A DNA stretch of 31,312 bases from a virus, in the IMG/VR virus record IMGVR_UViG_3300033153_009591, positions 1-31,312 of that record; one strand, 5' to 3'. The stretch's first letter is position 1. Each line of letters begins with the position of its first letter. A program made the position numbers and the translations under genes. The notes under the pieces were generated by a model. That model did not search any database. It had not been told where the DNA came from and was given only the letters and a program-made list of their open reading frames with translations. Shown here piece after piece: positions 13,964-20,789 of the stretch.

Positions 13964-14620
13964 TTATAAAGAAAGTTTTTTAATTTTAAAAGCCTTTTCT
14001 TTTTGGATAATGCCCCTGACTTCCTTTTTTTTATCCATATTATTCAATATTTCCTGATCGCCGGCTTTTAATATTCTCATGAAAGAAATTTGATCACTTG
14101 TTTTTGCTCCATCCAATAAGTTTTTGACTTCCTCTAAAGAAAATTTGCTATTCAAAACCCTTGCATTGTTTTCTCCTCGAATCAAAACCTTAAAATGCTC
14201 TAGTTTTTTTGCAATTTTTTCATGAATGTTTCTACTTAATCCAAAAGTTTTTTTAAATTCATTTAATTTAAAAGCTTTTTTTGTGAAAATAAAATGTAAT
14301 AATTCACTTGTTTCTATTCCATCAATTGTTTTTTTTGACTTCTTCTTAAAAGAAAAAAGCTTTTTTCTATATTTGAAAATTAATATTACAAAAATGCTTT
14401 TCAAAATCAAAAAATTATAAAGAAAGAAAATTTTCTTTAATATTAAAAAAGCAAAGCTGTGATTCACTAAAAAAAGAATAATAAAAAGAATAATAACGAA
14501 CTGTAAAAAAAGAGTTAAGATTTTTTTGATTGTGGATTTTTCCAACCACTTCAAAAACTTGTCTCTAAAAATTCCGCCAATGGTTTTTTCTGCCGGTAGT
14601 ATTTGATCTTGATTTTTCAT
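13964..14620 (-). CDS. Membrane-anchored winged-helix protein
   Basis: This 218-residue protein has a short soluble N-terminus, two hydrophobic segments at about residues 33-58 and 60-82 (LTLFLQFVIILFIILFLV, then LYNFLILKSIFVILIF), a lysine cluster, and a C-terminal region (about 100-170). That region reads like a winged helix (ELLHFIFTKKAFKLNEFKK, then LSRNIHEKIAKKLEHFKVL), broadly as in the FtsK gamma DNA-binding domain. It may tether phage DNA to the membrane or act as a membrane-bound regulator. No ATPase domain is present. A strong terminator follows its stop. I know no described phage family with exactly this layout. Confidence 0.5.
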   Translation of the reverse strand: MKNQDQILPAEKTIGGIFRDKFLKWLEKSTIKKILTLFLQFVIILFIILFLVNHSFAFLILKKIFFLYNFLILKSIFVILIFKYRKKLFSFKKKSKKTIDGIETSELLHFIFTKKAFKLNEFKKTFGLSRNIHEKIAKKLEHFKVLIRGENNARVLNSKFSLEEVKNLLDGAKTSDQISFMRILKAGDQEILNNMDKKKEVRGIIQKEKAFKIKKLSL

Positions 14621-14621
14621 G

Positions 14622-14753
14622 TTAATTTAAATGTAAGGTTGAATCAAATGGTACATTCTCATTTTTGCAAGCCATTTTTAATTTTGTTTCAAATTTTTTG
14701 ACATCTTTTAGTGTGTCAAAATCAATTTCCATTGTGAAAATTCTTGAGTGCAT
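14622..14753 (-). CDS. Tiny soluble protein, 43 residues
   Basis: Encodes MHSRIFTMEIDFDTLKDVKK followed by a helical stretch and FDSTLHLN. The ATG follows a full T-tract element (ATAATTTCTTTTTTTTAATGTT), the same signal used by clear genes, and the stop is one base from the next start, so it is probably translated. No family is recognised. Confidence 0.55.
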   Translation of the reverse strand: MHSRIFTMEIDFDTLKDVKKFETKLKMACKNENVPFDSTLHLN

Positions 14754-14771
14754 AACATTAAAAAAAAGAAA

Positions 14772-14873
14772 TTATATTACAAAACCGCCGATTTTTCCGG
14801 TGGTTTTGATATGATTAAAAAGCCGGTGATTTTCAAAGTAAAATTCAAAATTATGATCGTAATAATTTTTCAT
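14772..14873 (-). CDS. Tiny protein, 33 residues
   Basis: Encodes MKNYYDHNFEFYFENHRLFN and a short glycine-bearing end (TGKIGGFVI). The ATG follows TTTCTTTCTTAAAAATAAAC, a T-tract-like element, and the TAA stop forms the start of the next gene's T-tract element. It is the first ORF after the promoter at 14976-15004. The role is unknown and the short length leaves doubt. Confidence 0.45.
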   Translation of the reverse strand: MKNYYDHNFEFYFENHRLFNHIKTTGKIGGFVI

Positions 14874-14896
14874 GTTTATTTTTAAGAAAGAAAAAG

Positions 14897-14919
14897 TTTT
14901 GCTTTTTTGAAAAGCAAAA
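14897..14919. other. AT-rich hairpin in a 5' leader
   Basis: TTTTGCTTTT and AAAAGCAAAA form a perfect 10-bp inverted repeat around a 3-base loop. It lies between the promoter at 14976-15004 and the first tiny gene. With only two GC pairs it would be a weak terminator or attenuator in the minus-strand transcript. The surrounding 14920-15074 holds the promoter and a second AT hairpin (TTAGAA and TTCTAA arms, 15040-15065) but no gene that I can support. Confidence 0.45.
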
Positions 14920-14975
14920 AAATATAATTCCTTTTATGGTGGTTTTTTTATCATTTTTATTTTTATGTTATTACT

Positions 14976-15004
14976 ATTCTACACTACTTTTATTATAAAA
15001 GCAA
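14976..15004 (-). promoter_or_regulatory. Candidate sigma-70 promoter
   Basis: Minus-strand -35 TTGCTT (14999-15004), 17-bp spacer, -10 TAGAAT (14976-14981). It lies in the 200-bp gap after the amidase gene and would drive the two tiny genes and the winged-helix membrane gene down to the terminator near 13.9 kb. It lacks the CTTGACA context of the other sites. Confidence 0.5.
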
Positions 15005-15074
15005 GTTTATTTTTCTTTATTCCATTTTTATAACAACTATTAGAATATAAAAAATATAATTCTAATGATTAATA

Positions 15075-15806
15075 TTATAATGATCTTAAAAAGTCATTAT
15101 TAGTTGTAAATTGTCTTTGAATTTTTTTATTTGTTTCAATCATTCCATAAAGTTGTTTATTTTCTTCTTCTAGTTCCATATAACAACGGCTATTATTCTC
15201 TTTTATTTCCTCAATATCACTCTTTTGCTCTTCTGGTTCTCCATAATCCACTAAAGCCCGATAAAGAGCAATTGCGAGCTTTTCCCTGCCACTTGTTTTT
15301 TTCATGTTTTTTAAATCATTTCCTGCTAAAGTTCCAATCTCAACTAAGCACGCTAAAGGCTTTGTGTCTGCAATTATTCCAAGCCTGTTAAATCGACTTG
15401 CAGTATCGGGTTTTAAATAATTAATTGATCGAGGGGTTTTACCCCAGGCTAAAGCCACCCAATGGGTGCATTTCTCTAGAAAATTTTTACTATTATAGGA
15501 CTTTCTCATAAAATAGCCACCAGTGCCTTGTTTTGCTTTTCTCCAATCAGCATGAATTGAAAGCAACAATGAGTTTGCTCGAGTTAATTTGTTTTTTTTA
15601 CAATCTGCTTTTATCAATTTTATTTTTTGATATAAAGAAAGACCCCTATTTATTCCAATTCCTAAGACATTAATATTTTTTTTAACTAATATATTAAAAA
15701 GCCTTTTAGCCACATCTTGAACAATCTCTCTCTCTGTCGTTCCGTCGCTTGCCACCGCTCCGCTTGTTTCGTGTCCGGCAACTATATAGATTTTTTTACA
15801 CTTCAT
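15075..15806 (-). CDS. N-acetylmuramoyl-L-alanine amidase (Amidase_3), endolysin
   Basis: This 243-residue zinc enzyme cleaves the bond between muramic acid and L-alanine of peptidoglycan. Metal ligands are visible as H12 in VAGHE, E25 in TTEREI and H85 in LSIHADW, and the catalytic glutamate as E156 in CLVEIGTL, in the family order. The catalytic domain covers about residues 5-190; the last 50 residues are charged and helical and may bind the wall or a partner. There is no signal peptide, so release needs a holin. The start follows AATTTCTTTTTCGAAATAAA. It lies 1.4 kb downstream of the holin-like genes. Confidence 0.92.
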   Translation of the reverse strand: MKCKKIYIVAGHETSGAVASDGTTEREIVQDVAKRLFNILVKKNINVLGIGINRGLSLYQKIKLIKADCKKNKLTRANSLLLSIHADWRKAKQGTGGYFMRKSYNSKNFLEKCTHWVALAWGKTPRSINYLKPDTASRFNRLGIIADTKPLACLVEIGTLAGNDLKNMKKTSGREKLAIALYRALVDYGEPEEQKSDIEEIKENNSRCYMELEEENKQLYGMIETNKKIQRQFTTNNDFLRSL

Positions 15807-15916
15807 TTTATTTCGAAAAAGAAATTTGTTTATATTCTAATAGAAACAAAAAAATATTGTGCCATTTTTGGCTTGTTTCAATGTTTTTAAACTTGTTTTT
15901 GTTATTTGCAAAGAAA

Positions 15917-16126
15917 TTAGTATCTTGACTCTTCTATCCTAAGTTTTAAACAACTTGCATAGTTTTTCATGTGTCCAATTTGAAGATCTAACAATGCTTT
16001 TTGTTGAGGTGATATTTTTGAAAATTTCTCAGCATTTAAAAATCTGCATAATTTTCCTATTTTTTTACTGAGCTCATCTCTCTCTACAAGTAGCCGATCG
16101 AAAAAGTCTGATTCTGTGTTGTCCAT
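15917..16126 (-). CDS. crAss001_48-like small helical protein
   Basis: This 69-residue protein has the pattern of the crAss001_48-related family: LLVERDELSKKIGKLCRFL, then ISPQQKALLDLQIGHMKNY, then CLKLRIEESRY, three short helices. Such proteins are common in gut and environmental phages, often next to anti-defence genes, and their function is unknown to me. Here it lies 21 bases downstream of the Acb2/Tad1-like gene. The start follows ATAATTTCTTTTTTTGAAAAA. Family assignment is from memory of the pattern. Confidence 0.55.
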   Translation of the reverse strand: MDNTESDFFDRLLVERDELSKKIGKLCRFLNAEKFSKISPQQKALLDLQIGHMKNYASCLKLRIEESRY

Positions 16127-16147
16127 TTTTTCAAAAAAAGAAATTAT

Positions 16148-16465
16148 CTATAATTTATTTTGTCCCTCAACGCCTCTTTTTTCTCTGTTTTTTGTTCTGT
16201 TTTTCTGGAACTCTAAAGCTTCTAAGATATGAGATAAGGTGTTAATGTTTTCTTCGCAATAAAAATCATTATTAAGAGAATTAAAAAGATAAAAACAGAA
16301 ATCTAAAATGTCAGATGCCTGTATGCCATTTATACCAACTTTTTTTATTGGTTCATTTTGTATTGTAAACTCAATTTTATTATTTTTTATTTTAATAAAA
16401 TTAGAGATTTTGATTACTTTATTTTTTTGAGTTATTTTCTCAAGAGCATTATTTAGGTGTTTCAT
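16148..16465 (-). CDS. Candidate Acb2/Tad1-type anti-defence protein
   Basis: This 105-residue protein ends in the pattern I associate with the Acb2/Tad1 hairpin domain: NGIQASDILDF at residues 46-56, CEEN at 70-73, a helix, then RTKNREKRGVEG at 90-101. Known members form oligomers that sequester cyclic nucleotides (Acb2, CBASS) or cyclic ADP-ribose isomers (Tad1, Thoeris), blocking host immune signalling. The N-terminal 40 residues are beta-rich and variable, as in relatives. The adjacent crAss001_48-like gene fits an accessory context. Which signal it would bind cannot be read from the sequence, and residues known to bind ligand were not verified. Confidence 0.6.
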   Translation of the reverse strand: MKHLNNALEKITQKNKVIKISNFIKIKNNKIEFTIQNEPIKKVGINGIQASDILDFCFYLFNSLNNDFYCEENINTLSHILEALEFQKNRTKNREKRGVEGQNKL

Positions 16466-16499
16466 AGGTTTTTAAAATATATTTAAATTATATCACAAG

Positions 16500-16697
16500 T
16501 TATTTTATTAATCTATTGATTTGATCGTTTACCTGTTGACAGTGTGCTGGATAATATCCGTATATATCACATATTTTTTGTTTACTGTCTTTGCATGGGC
16601 ATTGAACATTATCTATAATACTTTTTACTGCATTGCCAGAATTATGGATTTTGTCCATGTATCTATTGCCGATTTCTTTTTTTTGTGCTCTTTTCAT
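16500..16697 (-). CDS. Unknown cysteine-containing 65-residue protein
   Basis: A small protein with a cysteine-rich centre (VQCPCKDSKQKICDIYGYYP, then AHC) that could bind a metal or form disulphides. The start follows ATAATTTCTTTTTAAATTAAT, a clear T-tract element whose first part encodes the last residues of the upstream protein. No family is recognised. It lies between the promoter-proximal helical gene and the candidate anti-defence gene. Confidence 0.6.
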   Translation of the reverse strand: MKRAQKKEIGNRYMDKIHNSGNAVKSIIDNVQCPCKDSKQKICDIYGYYPAHCQQVNDQINRLIK

Positions 16698-16703
16698 ATT
16701 AAT

Positions 16704-17147
16704 TTAAAAAGAAATTATTCCTTGCCTTCTTTTCGCTTCTAAATCATTCAAGATATTTTCGTATAATCTACGATCTACCATTTTTTTAATCAATCTTTGT
16801 TTTTCTAATTTTTTTCTATCAATATCAAAAAACTTTTCTAAAATTCTAAAAAGAAAACTAATTATTTCATTTTTTATTTCGTATTCTTTTTTAACATCAT
16901 ATTTTTTCCTTAGTTTTTCAGAAAGCTCATTAAAATTTTTTCCTCTTTCATTTTGATCTTGAATTTCGTGGATTCTTTGCAACTCCTCTTTTTCCTCTTT
17001 TTCCACCTTTATAATATCTTTCTCAAAAACCTCTAAAACCTCGACAAGTCTTTTATTCTCCAGTCTGTCCTTGGCTTCCCAGCCATTCAATGCCTTACTA
17101 ATAAAAATAACTTGCTCTATTGATAAACTGACTGTAGATTTTGACAT
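16704..17147 (-). CDS. Unknown charged helical 147-residue protein
   Basis: This protein is the first gene after the 17.2 kb promoter. It is mainly helical and highly charged (KDIIKVEKEEKEELQRIHEI, then LRKKYDVKKEYEIKNEIISF), with no membrane segment or enzyme motif. The N-terminal VSLSIEQVIFISKALNGWEA segment could be a small folded unit. As promoter-proximal gene of the accessory operon it may be abundant. The role is unknown. Confidence 0.65.
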   Translation of the reverse strand: MSKSTVSLSIEQVIFISKALNGWEAKDRLENKRLVEVLEVFEKDIIKVEKEEKEELQRIHEIQDQNERGKNFNELSEKLRKKYDVKKEYEIKNEIISFLFRILEKFFDIDRKKLEKQRLIKKMVDRRLYENILNDLEAKRRQGIISF

Positions 17148-17202
17148 TTAATAACAAATAGAAAAGCGGCGAAAAATTCCGTGGCAATCTTTCACCTCTT
17201 TA

Positions 17203-17232
17203 ATTATCTCATTTGTTGCCTCAAATTGTCAA
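17203..17232 (-). promoter_or_regulatory. Sigma-70-like promoter of the accessory operon
   Basis: Minus-strand -35 TTGACA (17227-17232), 18-bp spacer containing GGCAAC, -10 GATAAT (17203-17208). It lies between the holin-like gene and the 147-residue gene. Its leader contains GGCGAAAAATTCCG (17168-17181, plus strand), which resembles the GGCGAGAAATTCACG core of the 48-bp array and may be an operator. Confidence 0.7.
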
Positions 17233-17244
17233 GTCAAAACAAAG

Positions 17245-17604
17245 CTAATTCATAATATTGTTAATTATAACACCAATAATTCCCGATATTCCAGCCACCT
17301 TCATCATTAGATTATTAAGACTTTTTTTAGTCTCTTTTAAGTCCAAAAGAAATTCATCAATTCTTTTATCTCTCGCTAAACATTCCGCTCTATTATCCAA
17401 AATTTTCTGCTCCAATAAAACAATTTTTACATGATCATCTTTCCTCTCATTCAATAATGAAATAACATTGTTGAGCTGCTCAATAACCTTACTCTCAAAA
17501 GCAATTTGTTTTTTTTCTATCTTGATAATTTTATTCTGGTATTCTTTAATAAAATTTTCAATTTCTCTTATCTTTTCATCTTTTGTACAACTATTTTTTG
17601 TCAT
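17245..17604 (-). CDS. XhlA-like coiled-coil protein with C-terminal membrane helix (holin candidate)
   Basis: This 119-residue protein consists of a long coiled coil (about residues 10-95, for example KIIKIEKKQIAFESKVIEQL) followed by a hydrophobic tail (VAGISGIIGVIINNIMN). The layout, length and position after the tail fibres match haemolysin XhlA-type phage proteins, which act with a holin in lysis of Bacillus prophages. The start overlaps the end of the phospholipase-like gene (ATGA), so both are produced together. It may be the membrane component that lets the amidase reach the wall. No other holin is obvious in this block. Confidence 0.6.
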   Translation of the reverse strand: MTKNSCTKDEKIREIENFIKEYQNKIIKIEKKQIAFESKVIEQLNNVISLLNERKDDHVKIVLLEQKILDNRAECLARDKRIDEFLLDLKETKKSLNNLMMKVAGISGIIGVIINNIMN

Positions 17605-17960
17605 TTTTTGGAAAAAGAAAGTAAAATCTGTCTTTTGGTTTTATATTTCCCAAAACGAAAAAAGAATACTCCAAAAATTGATACAGCTAAAAAATAAACC
17701 GTAGCCACTAAGAAAAAGAAAAACATTTTTATAAAATTATATCTTGCACAATCATCTAACATAGCGGAATAAAACCAAAGATTTGCACGGCATAAATCGG
17801 AAAAATTCCCCCCTCTGCTATAATAAAAATCATGTTGAGAACAAGAAGCTTTAAAAATAAATTGTGGAATTAATAAAAATTTTGCGCCACAAAAACCGCC
17901 TTTTTCAATCGTTTTCTTTTCGGCTGCCGTCAACTCTGACCAGCTAACAGGTTTTTTCAT
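17601..17960 (-). CDS. Membrane protein with phospholipase A2-like motif
   Basis: This 119-residue protein carries GGFCG at residues 21-25 (calcium-loop-like), CSQHDFYY at 40-47 with the His-Asp pair H43-D44, and further cysteines C57 and C71. This is the arrangement of prokaryotic and viral phospholipase A2 domains (CxxHDxxY). A hydrophobic helix at about 79-101 would anchor it, followed by a basic tail. Such an enzyme would hydrolyse the sn-2 ester of membrane phospholipids. Its overlap with the XhlA-like gene and position after the fibres suggest a lysis role. The match is from motif reading only. Confidence 0.5.
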   Translation of the reverse strand: MKKPVSWSELTAAEKKTIEKGGFCGAKFLLIPQFIFKASCSQHDFYYSRGGNFSDLCRANLWFYSAMLDDCARYNFIKMFFFFLVATVYFLAVSIFGVFFFRFGKYKTKRQILLSFSKK

Positions 17961-18349
17961 TATTCAATGCTTCCTCCGGATAAAACAGTTTTCGCAACTT
18001 CTAACTCTTTGACTTTGACCAAGTCCCTTACTGGTTGAGTCGCATTTTCTGCAAAGACCTTAAAAAATCCACTCATTAAGAAGTTTTTTAGTTTTTCTTT
18101 TGAAAATTCTTCTTTACTTTGCGGGTTTTCAACATAAAGAGTATATCTTAATTTTAGATCAATTATTTCCAAAGTTATTCCATCGATTGAATCATTAAAA
18201 CTATTTAATTCTTCAATAGTAGTAAAAACTTTTTCTTGATCACTGCCCAAGATTCGAGGCTCCCAGTTTTTACCTAAATTATCCCAAAGCATTTCCCGAG
18301 TAATTTGAATGCCGTTTATTGCCGGCAGATTTATTTGGATTGATTCCAT
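17960..18349 (-). CDS. Unknown 129-residue protein, probably late
   Basis: A soluble protein with N-terminal beta sequence (IQINLPAINGIQITREML), a central mixed region (DGITLEIIDLKLRYTLYVEN) and a helical C-terminus. No family is recognised. Its start follows a full T-tract element (ATAATTTTCTTTTTTTTAAAATGAT), and its stop overlaps the phospholipase-like start (TAATG). It may be a virion or fibre-associated component, judging only by place. Confidence 0.6.
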   Translation of the reverse strand: MESIQINLPAINGIQITREMLWDNLGKNWEPRILGSDQEKVFTTIEELNSFNDSIDGITLEIIDLKLRYTLYVENPQSKEEFSKEKLKNFLMSGFFKVFAENATQPVRDLVKVKELEVAKTVLSGGSIE

Positions 18350-18373
18350 ATCATTTTAAAAAAAAGAAAATTA

Positions 18374-18988
18374 TTATCTAACATATTCTTGACGGCTTCC
18401 TATTCTGTCTCTTTCAATATGTGCATCAACGAAGGTCGCGTGGACATCTCCACTTTCGCTGTCGGTTCTTGCAAGCCTAAACTGAACAGTTGAAGAAATC
18501 CCCGCCCCCGTCATATCTATTTGCTCAAGTTCAGTTATTTGGTTTAGCGTGCCGCTAATATAAGTAAATATATTATTGGCTGCTGTACTAATCACCACCG
18601 TTTGCCACGCCGTAGTTTTTGCGCTTCCGTTGCTTTGAATTCTATATTGCAAAGTAAACTCTTTGTCAACATTATTAGTTTGTTCCCAATGAATATGTAG
18701 CCTCATTTCTCCATCTTCTTTGGCAGCATGAGGGTATTGATAACTAAACATTAACCTGTCATTTTCATTTCCTATATTTCCATTGTTTTGCATCTTGATT
18801 GAGTTTTCGTTGTAGTCATAATCCAATCTACCTGCCGTTGAAGACAGTCTTCTTCCAATCAAAGATCCGACTATATCGTCCCACGTTGTAGCGTCGCCAT
18901 TCCACTTAACACTTCCATCTTCTTCTATAAAAGTGTTGTTTGCTTCACTCCCAAACTGTGCCGTTTCTGATTTTCTAATTTGAGTCAT
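18374..18988 (-). CDS. Tail fibre-associated virion protein
   Basis: With the ATG at 18988, four bases after the upstream stop, the protein has 204 residues; an ATG at 19009 would overlap the fibre gene. The sequence is beta-rich and Asn/Thr/Ser-rich, with WDDIVGSLIGRRL and the PHAAKEDGEMRLHIHWEQ motif seen in metagenomic phage proteins that follow tail fibre genes, presumably receptor-binding or fibre components. The C-terminal half is a beta sandwich-like region. Function is inferred from composition and place. Confidence 0.55.
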   Translation of the reverse strand: MTQIRKSETAQFGSEANNTFIEEDGSVKWNGDATTWDDIVGSLIGRRLSSTAGRLDYDYNENSIKMQNNGNIGNENDRLMFSYQYPHAAKEDGEMRLHIHWEQTNNVDKEFTLQYRIQSNGSAKTTAWQTVVISTAANNIFTYISGTLNQITELEQIDMTGAGISSTVQFRLARTDSESGDVHATFVDAHIERDRIGSRQEYVR

Positions 18989-18992
18989 AGTT

Positions 18993-20789
18993 TTAAAATA
19001 TTTCTTCATTCAAAGAGCGCCAAGCATAACCGGCAGTAGTTTTAACGCAAATGTCATAATATGATCCATTTACATCTTCATAATATCGCCGTGTTCCTAC
19101 TTTATCGGCGCCAGCCGTTGCCGCATCATTTCCACATTTTATACCACCATCTACATCAAGCCTAGACTTAGGATTTGAAGTATAGACTCCAGTAAATAAA
19201 TTAGATGGATCAAAAGTCATTCCCATTCTATTGCCAAAGGTCCAGTCGTTGCAAATTTTTAATTTTCCACCGTCTGAATCATCAATTCCCATTTTCCAAA
19301 CTTTCCCAGAATTCACCGCATACCAGCCATTCTGTGGATCGCCATTTGCAGTTTTTACTATCTGTAAAGCATCTGATCCCGCAGTGGTTCCCGTGTTTTC
19401 TAATAATAAATTAGTTAAATCTGCTTCATCGTCAAATTGTAATTTGATATTTGTACTATCCGCATAAGCAGCAGCACCAAAAGCTACATGTCCATCTATA
19501 CCAATTGCAAATTTTCGATTTCCATTATATCCTGTATAATATTCATCGGCATTAGCTCCTTCACCAGCTCCTAATATTCCACTCTCCCATAAATTACCAC
19601 TTGCAGAGCGATATTGAATACCTGCATTTCCATTTCCTGTACCATTTCCATCATCTTCTATAATAATTCTCGCATCATCTTCACCGGCTTTTCCGCCTAA
19701 AATATGTAATTGTTTTTCGGGTGTTATCGTTCCAATTCCCACCCAATCAGTTAAAATATTCGGAAATAAAAAGCCGCTCGATTCGTTTCTATCCCATAAA
19801 TTTTCACTATTAATTTTCGTGTTTAATTCTAACAAAGCATCATTTACATTTGTGGATAAAAGACCAGCTGACGGTGTAAATCTTACATCTCCGGCATCTT
19901 GCTTTGGATAATCAGCATTAACCTGCAAAGACCCATTAATAGCATGACTTCTTACCACATAAGCGATCGGTTGAGCAAAACCTGTTGTTGGTTCTGTTTC
20001 AGTTAGAACCCCTGAACCGTTCAAATACAAAATAGAACCCTCTGAAAAACCTGAAGTATCAATATCTTTTAAAGTTCCTGATTGTTCCATCATTCCAAAG
20101 GTTCCTATTGTCATACTCTCACTAGCAAGACCATTTGCTACACCTGTAGCATTACTTGCTAGTTCTACTTCATAAGCTTCTTGTCCAACATTCCAGCCTG
20201 TTATTTTTACGGGCTGACCTTTGCTAATATTTTCGGTGGCTTTTACTCGAAAATGTAAAGCATTAGCATGAACTTCATTTGTATAATCATCAATTGTTTT
20301 ATTAGTCAAAATATTTGATCCACTTTCAGAAATAAAACTGCTCGTATCTAAGAAATAATTATTAGTAATTTCAATAGTTAATTCGTCATTATATGTAATT
20401 TCTAAAACTTGAGCGTTACTTGATCCATCACTATTTGAACCGCCAAAATAATTCTTAAATTCTCCACTATATAGATGGATTATTTGACCTGTGGGGCTTT
20501 CTTGTTTAACATAATAAGCATAATTTCCCACTGGCAAATTTTCCCAATCGGCAGTCACTAGATTAATTTCCGCATAGCCACTTGCTGGCGTTGTAATTGT
20601 AAAATCTTTATTCAGCACCGCCTCGCTTTCATCATCTGACATTTTATTTTTTACTATTAAAGTGAAAGTGTAATTAGTTAAATCAATAACCTCCCCATTT
20701 TCATCTAAATGCTTGCTTTGCCATCCTTTATTATTATCATTGTTTATTTCTAAATCAATTCTTGCCGCTGTGAAGTTTATTTTTTTCAT
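18993..20789 (-). CDS. Tail fibre with BppU-like N-terminal domain
   Basis: This 598-residue protein begins with a beta domain (about 1-115) resembling the BppU N-terminal baseplate-attachment domain (LTNYTFTLIVKNKM, later YYVKQESPTGQIIHLYSGEF). A TNKTIDDYTN linker and a KATENISKGQPVKITGW domain follow, then repeated shaft elements such as WVGIGTITPEKQLHILGG and YTSNPKSRLDVDGG typical of fibre tips. It would bind the host surface. Its start overlaps the upstream stop (ATGA). Base composition is richer in GC than the small genes, as in the other virion genes. Confidence 0.75.
   Translation of the reverse strand: MKKINFTAARIDLEINNDNNKGWQSKHLDENGEVIDLTNYTFTLIVKNKMSDDESEAVLNKDFTITTPASGYAEINLVTADWENLPVGNYAYYVKQESPTGQIIHLYSGEFKNYFGGSNSDGSSNAQVLEITYNDELTIEITNNYFLDTSSFISESGSNILTNKTIDDYTNEVHANALHFRVKATENISKGQPVKITGWNVGQEAYEVELASNATGVANGLASESMTIGTFGMMEQSGTLKDIDTSGFSEGSILYLNGSGVLTETEPTTGFAQPIAYVVRSHAINGSLQVNADYPKQDAGDVRFTPSAGLLSTNVNDALLELNTKINSENLWDRNESSGFLFPNILTDWVGIGTITPEKQLHILGGKAGEDDARIIIEDDGNGTGNGNAGIQYRSASGNLWESGILGAGEGANADEYYTGYNGNRKFAIGIDGHVAFGAAAYADSTNIKLQFDDEADLTNLLLENTGTTAGSDALQIVKTANGDPQNGWYAVNSGKVWKMGIDDSDGGKLKICNDWTFGNRMGMTFDPSNLFTGVYTSNPKSRLDVDGGIKCGNDAATAGADKVGTRRYYEDVNGSYYDICVKTTAGYAWRSLNEEIF

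Noticed and set aside
15845-15885. Sigma-54-like TGGCAC sequence upstream of the amidase gene
   Set aside because: The matching TTGC element at the proper distance is only a T run, and the TGGC belongs to a small GCCATTTTTGGC dyad; likely coincidence.
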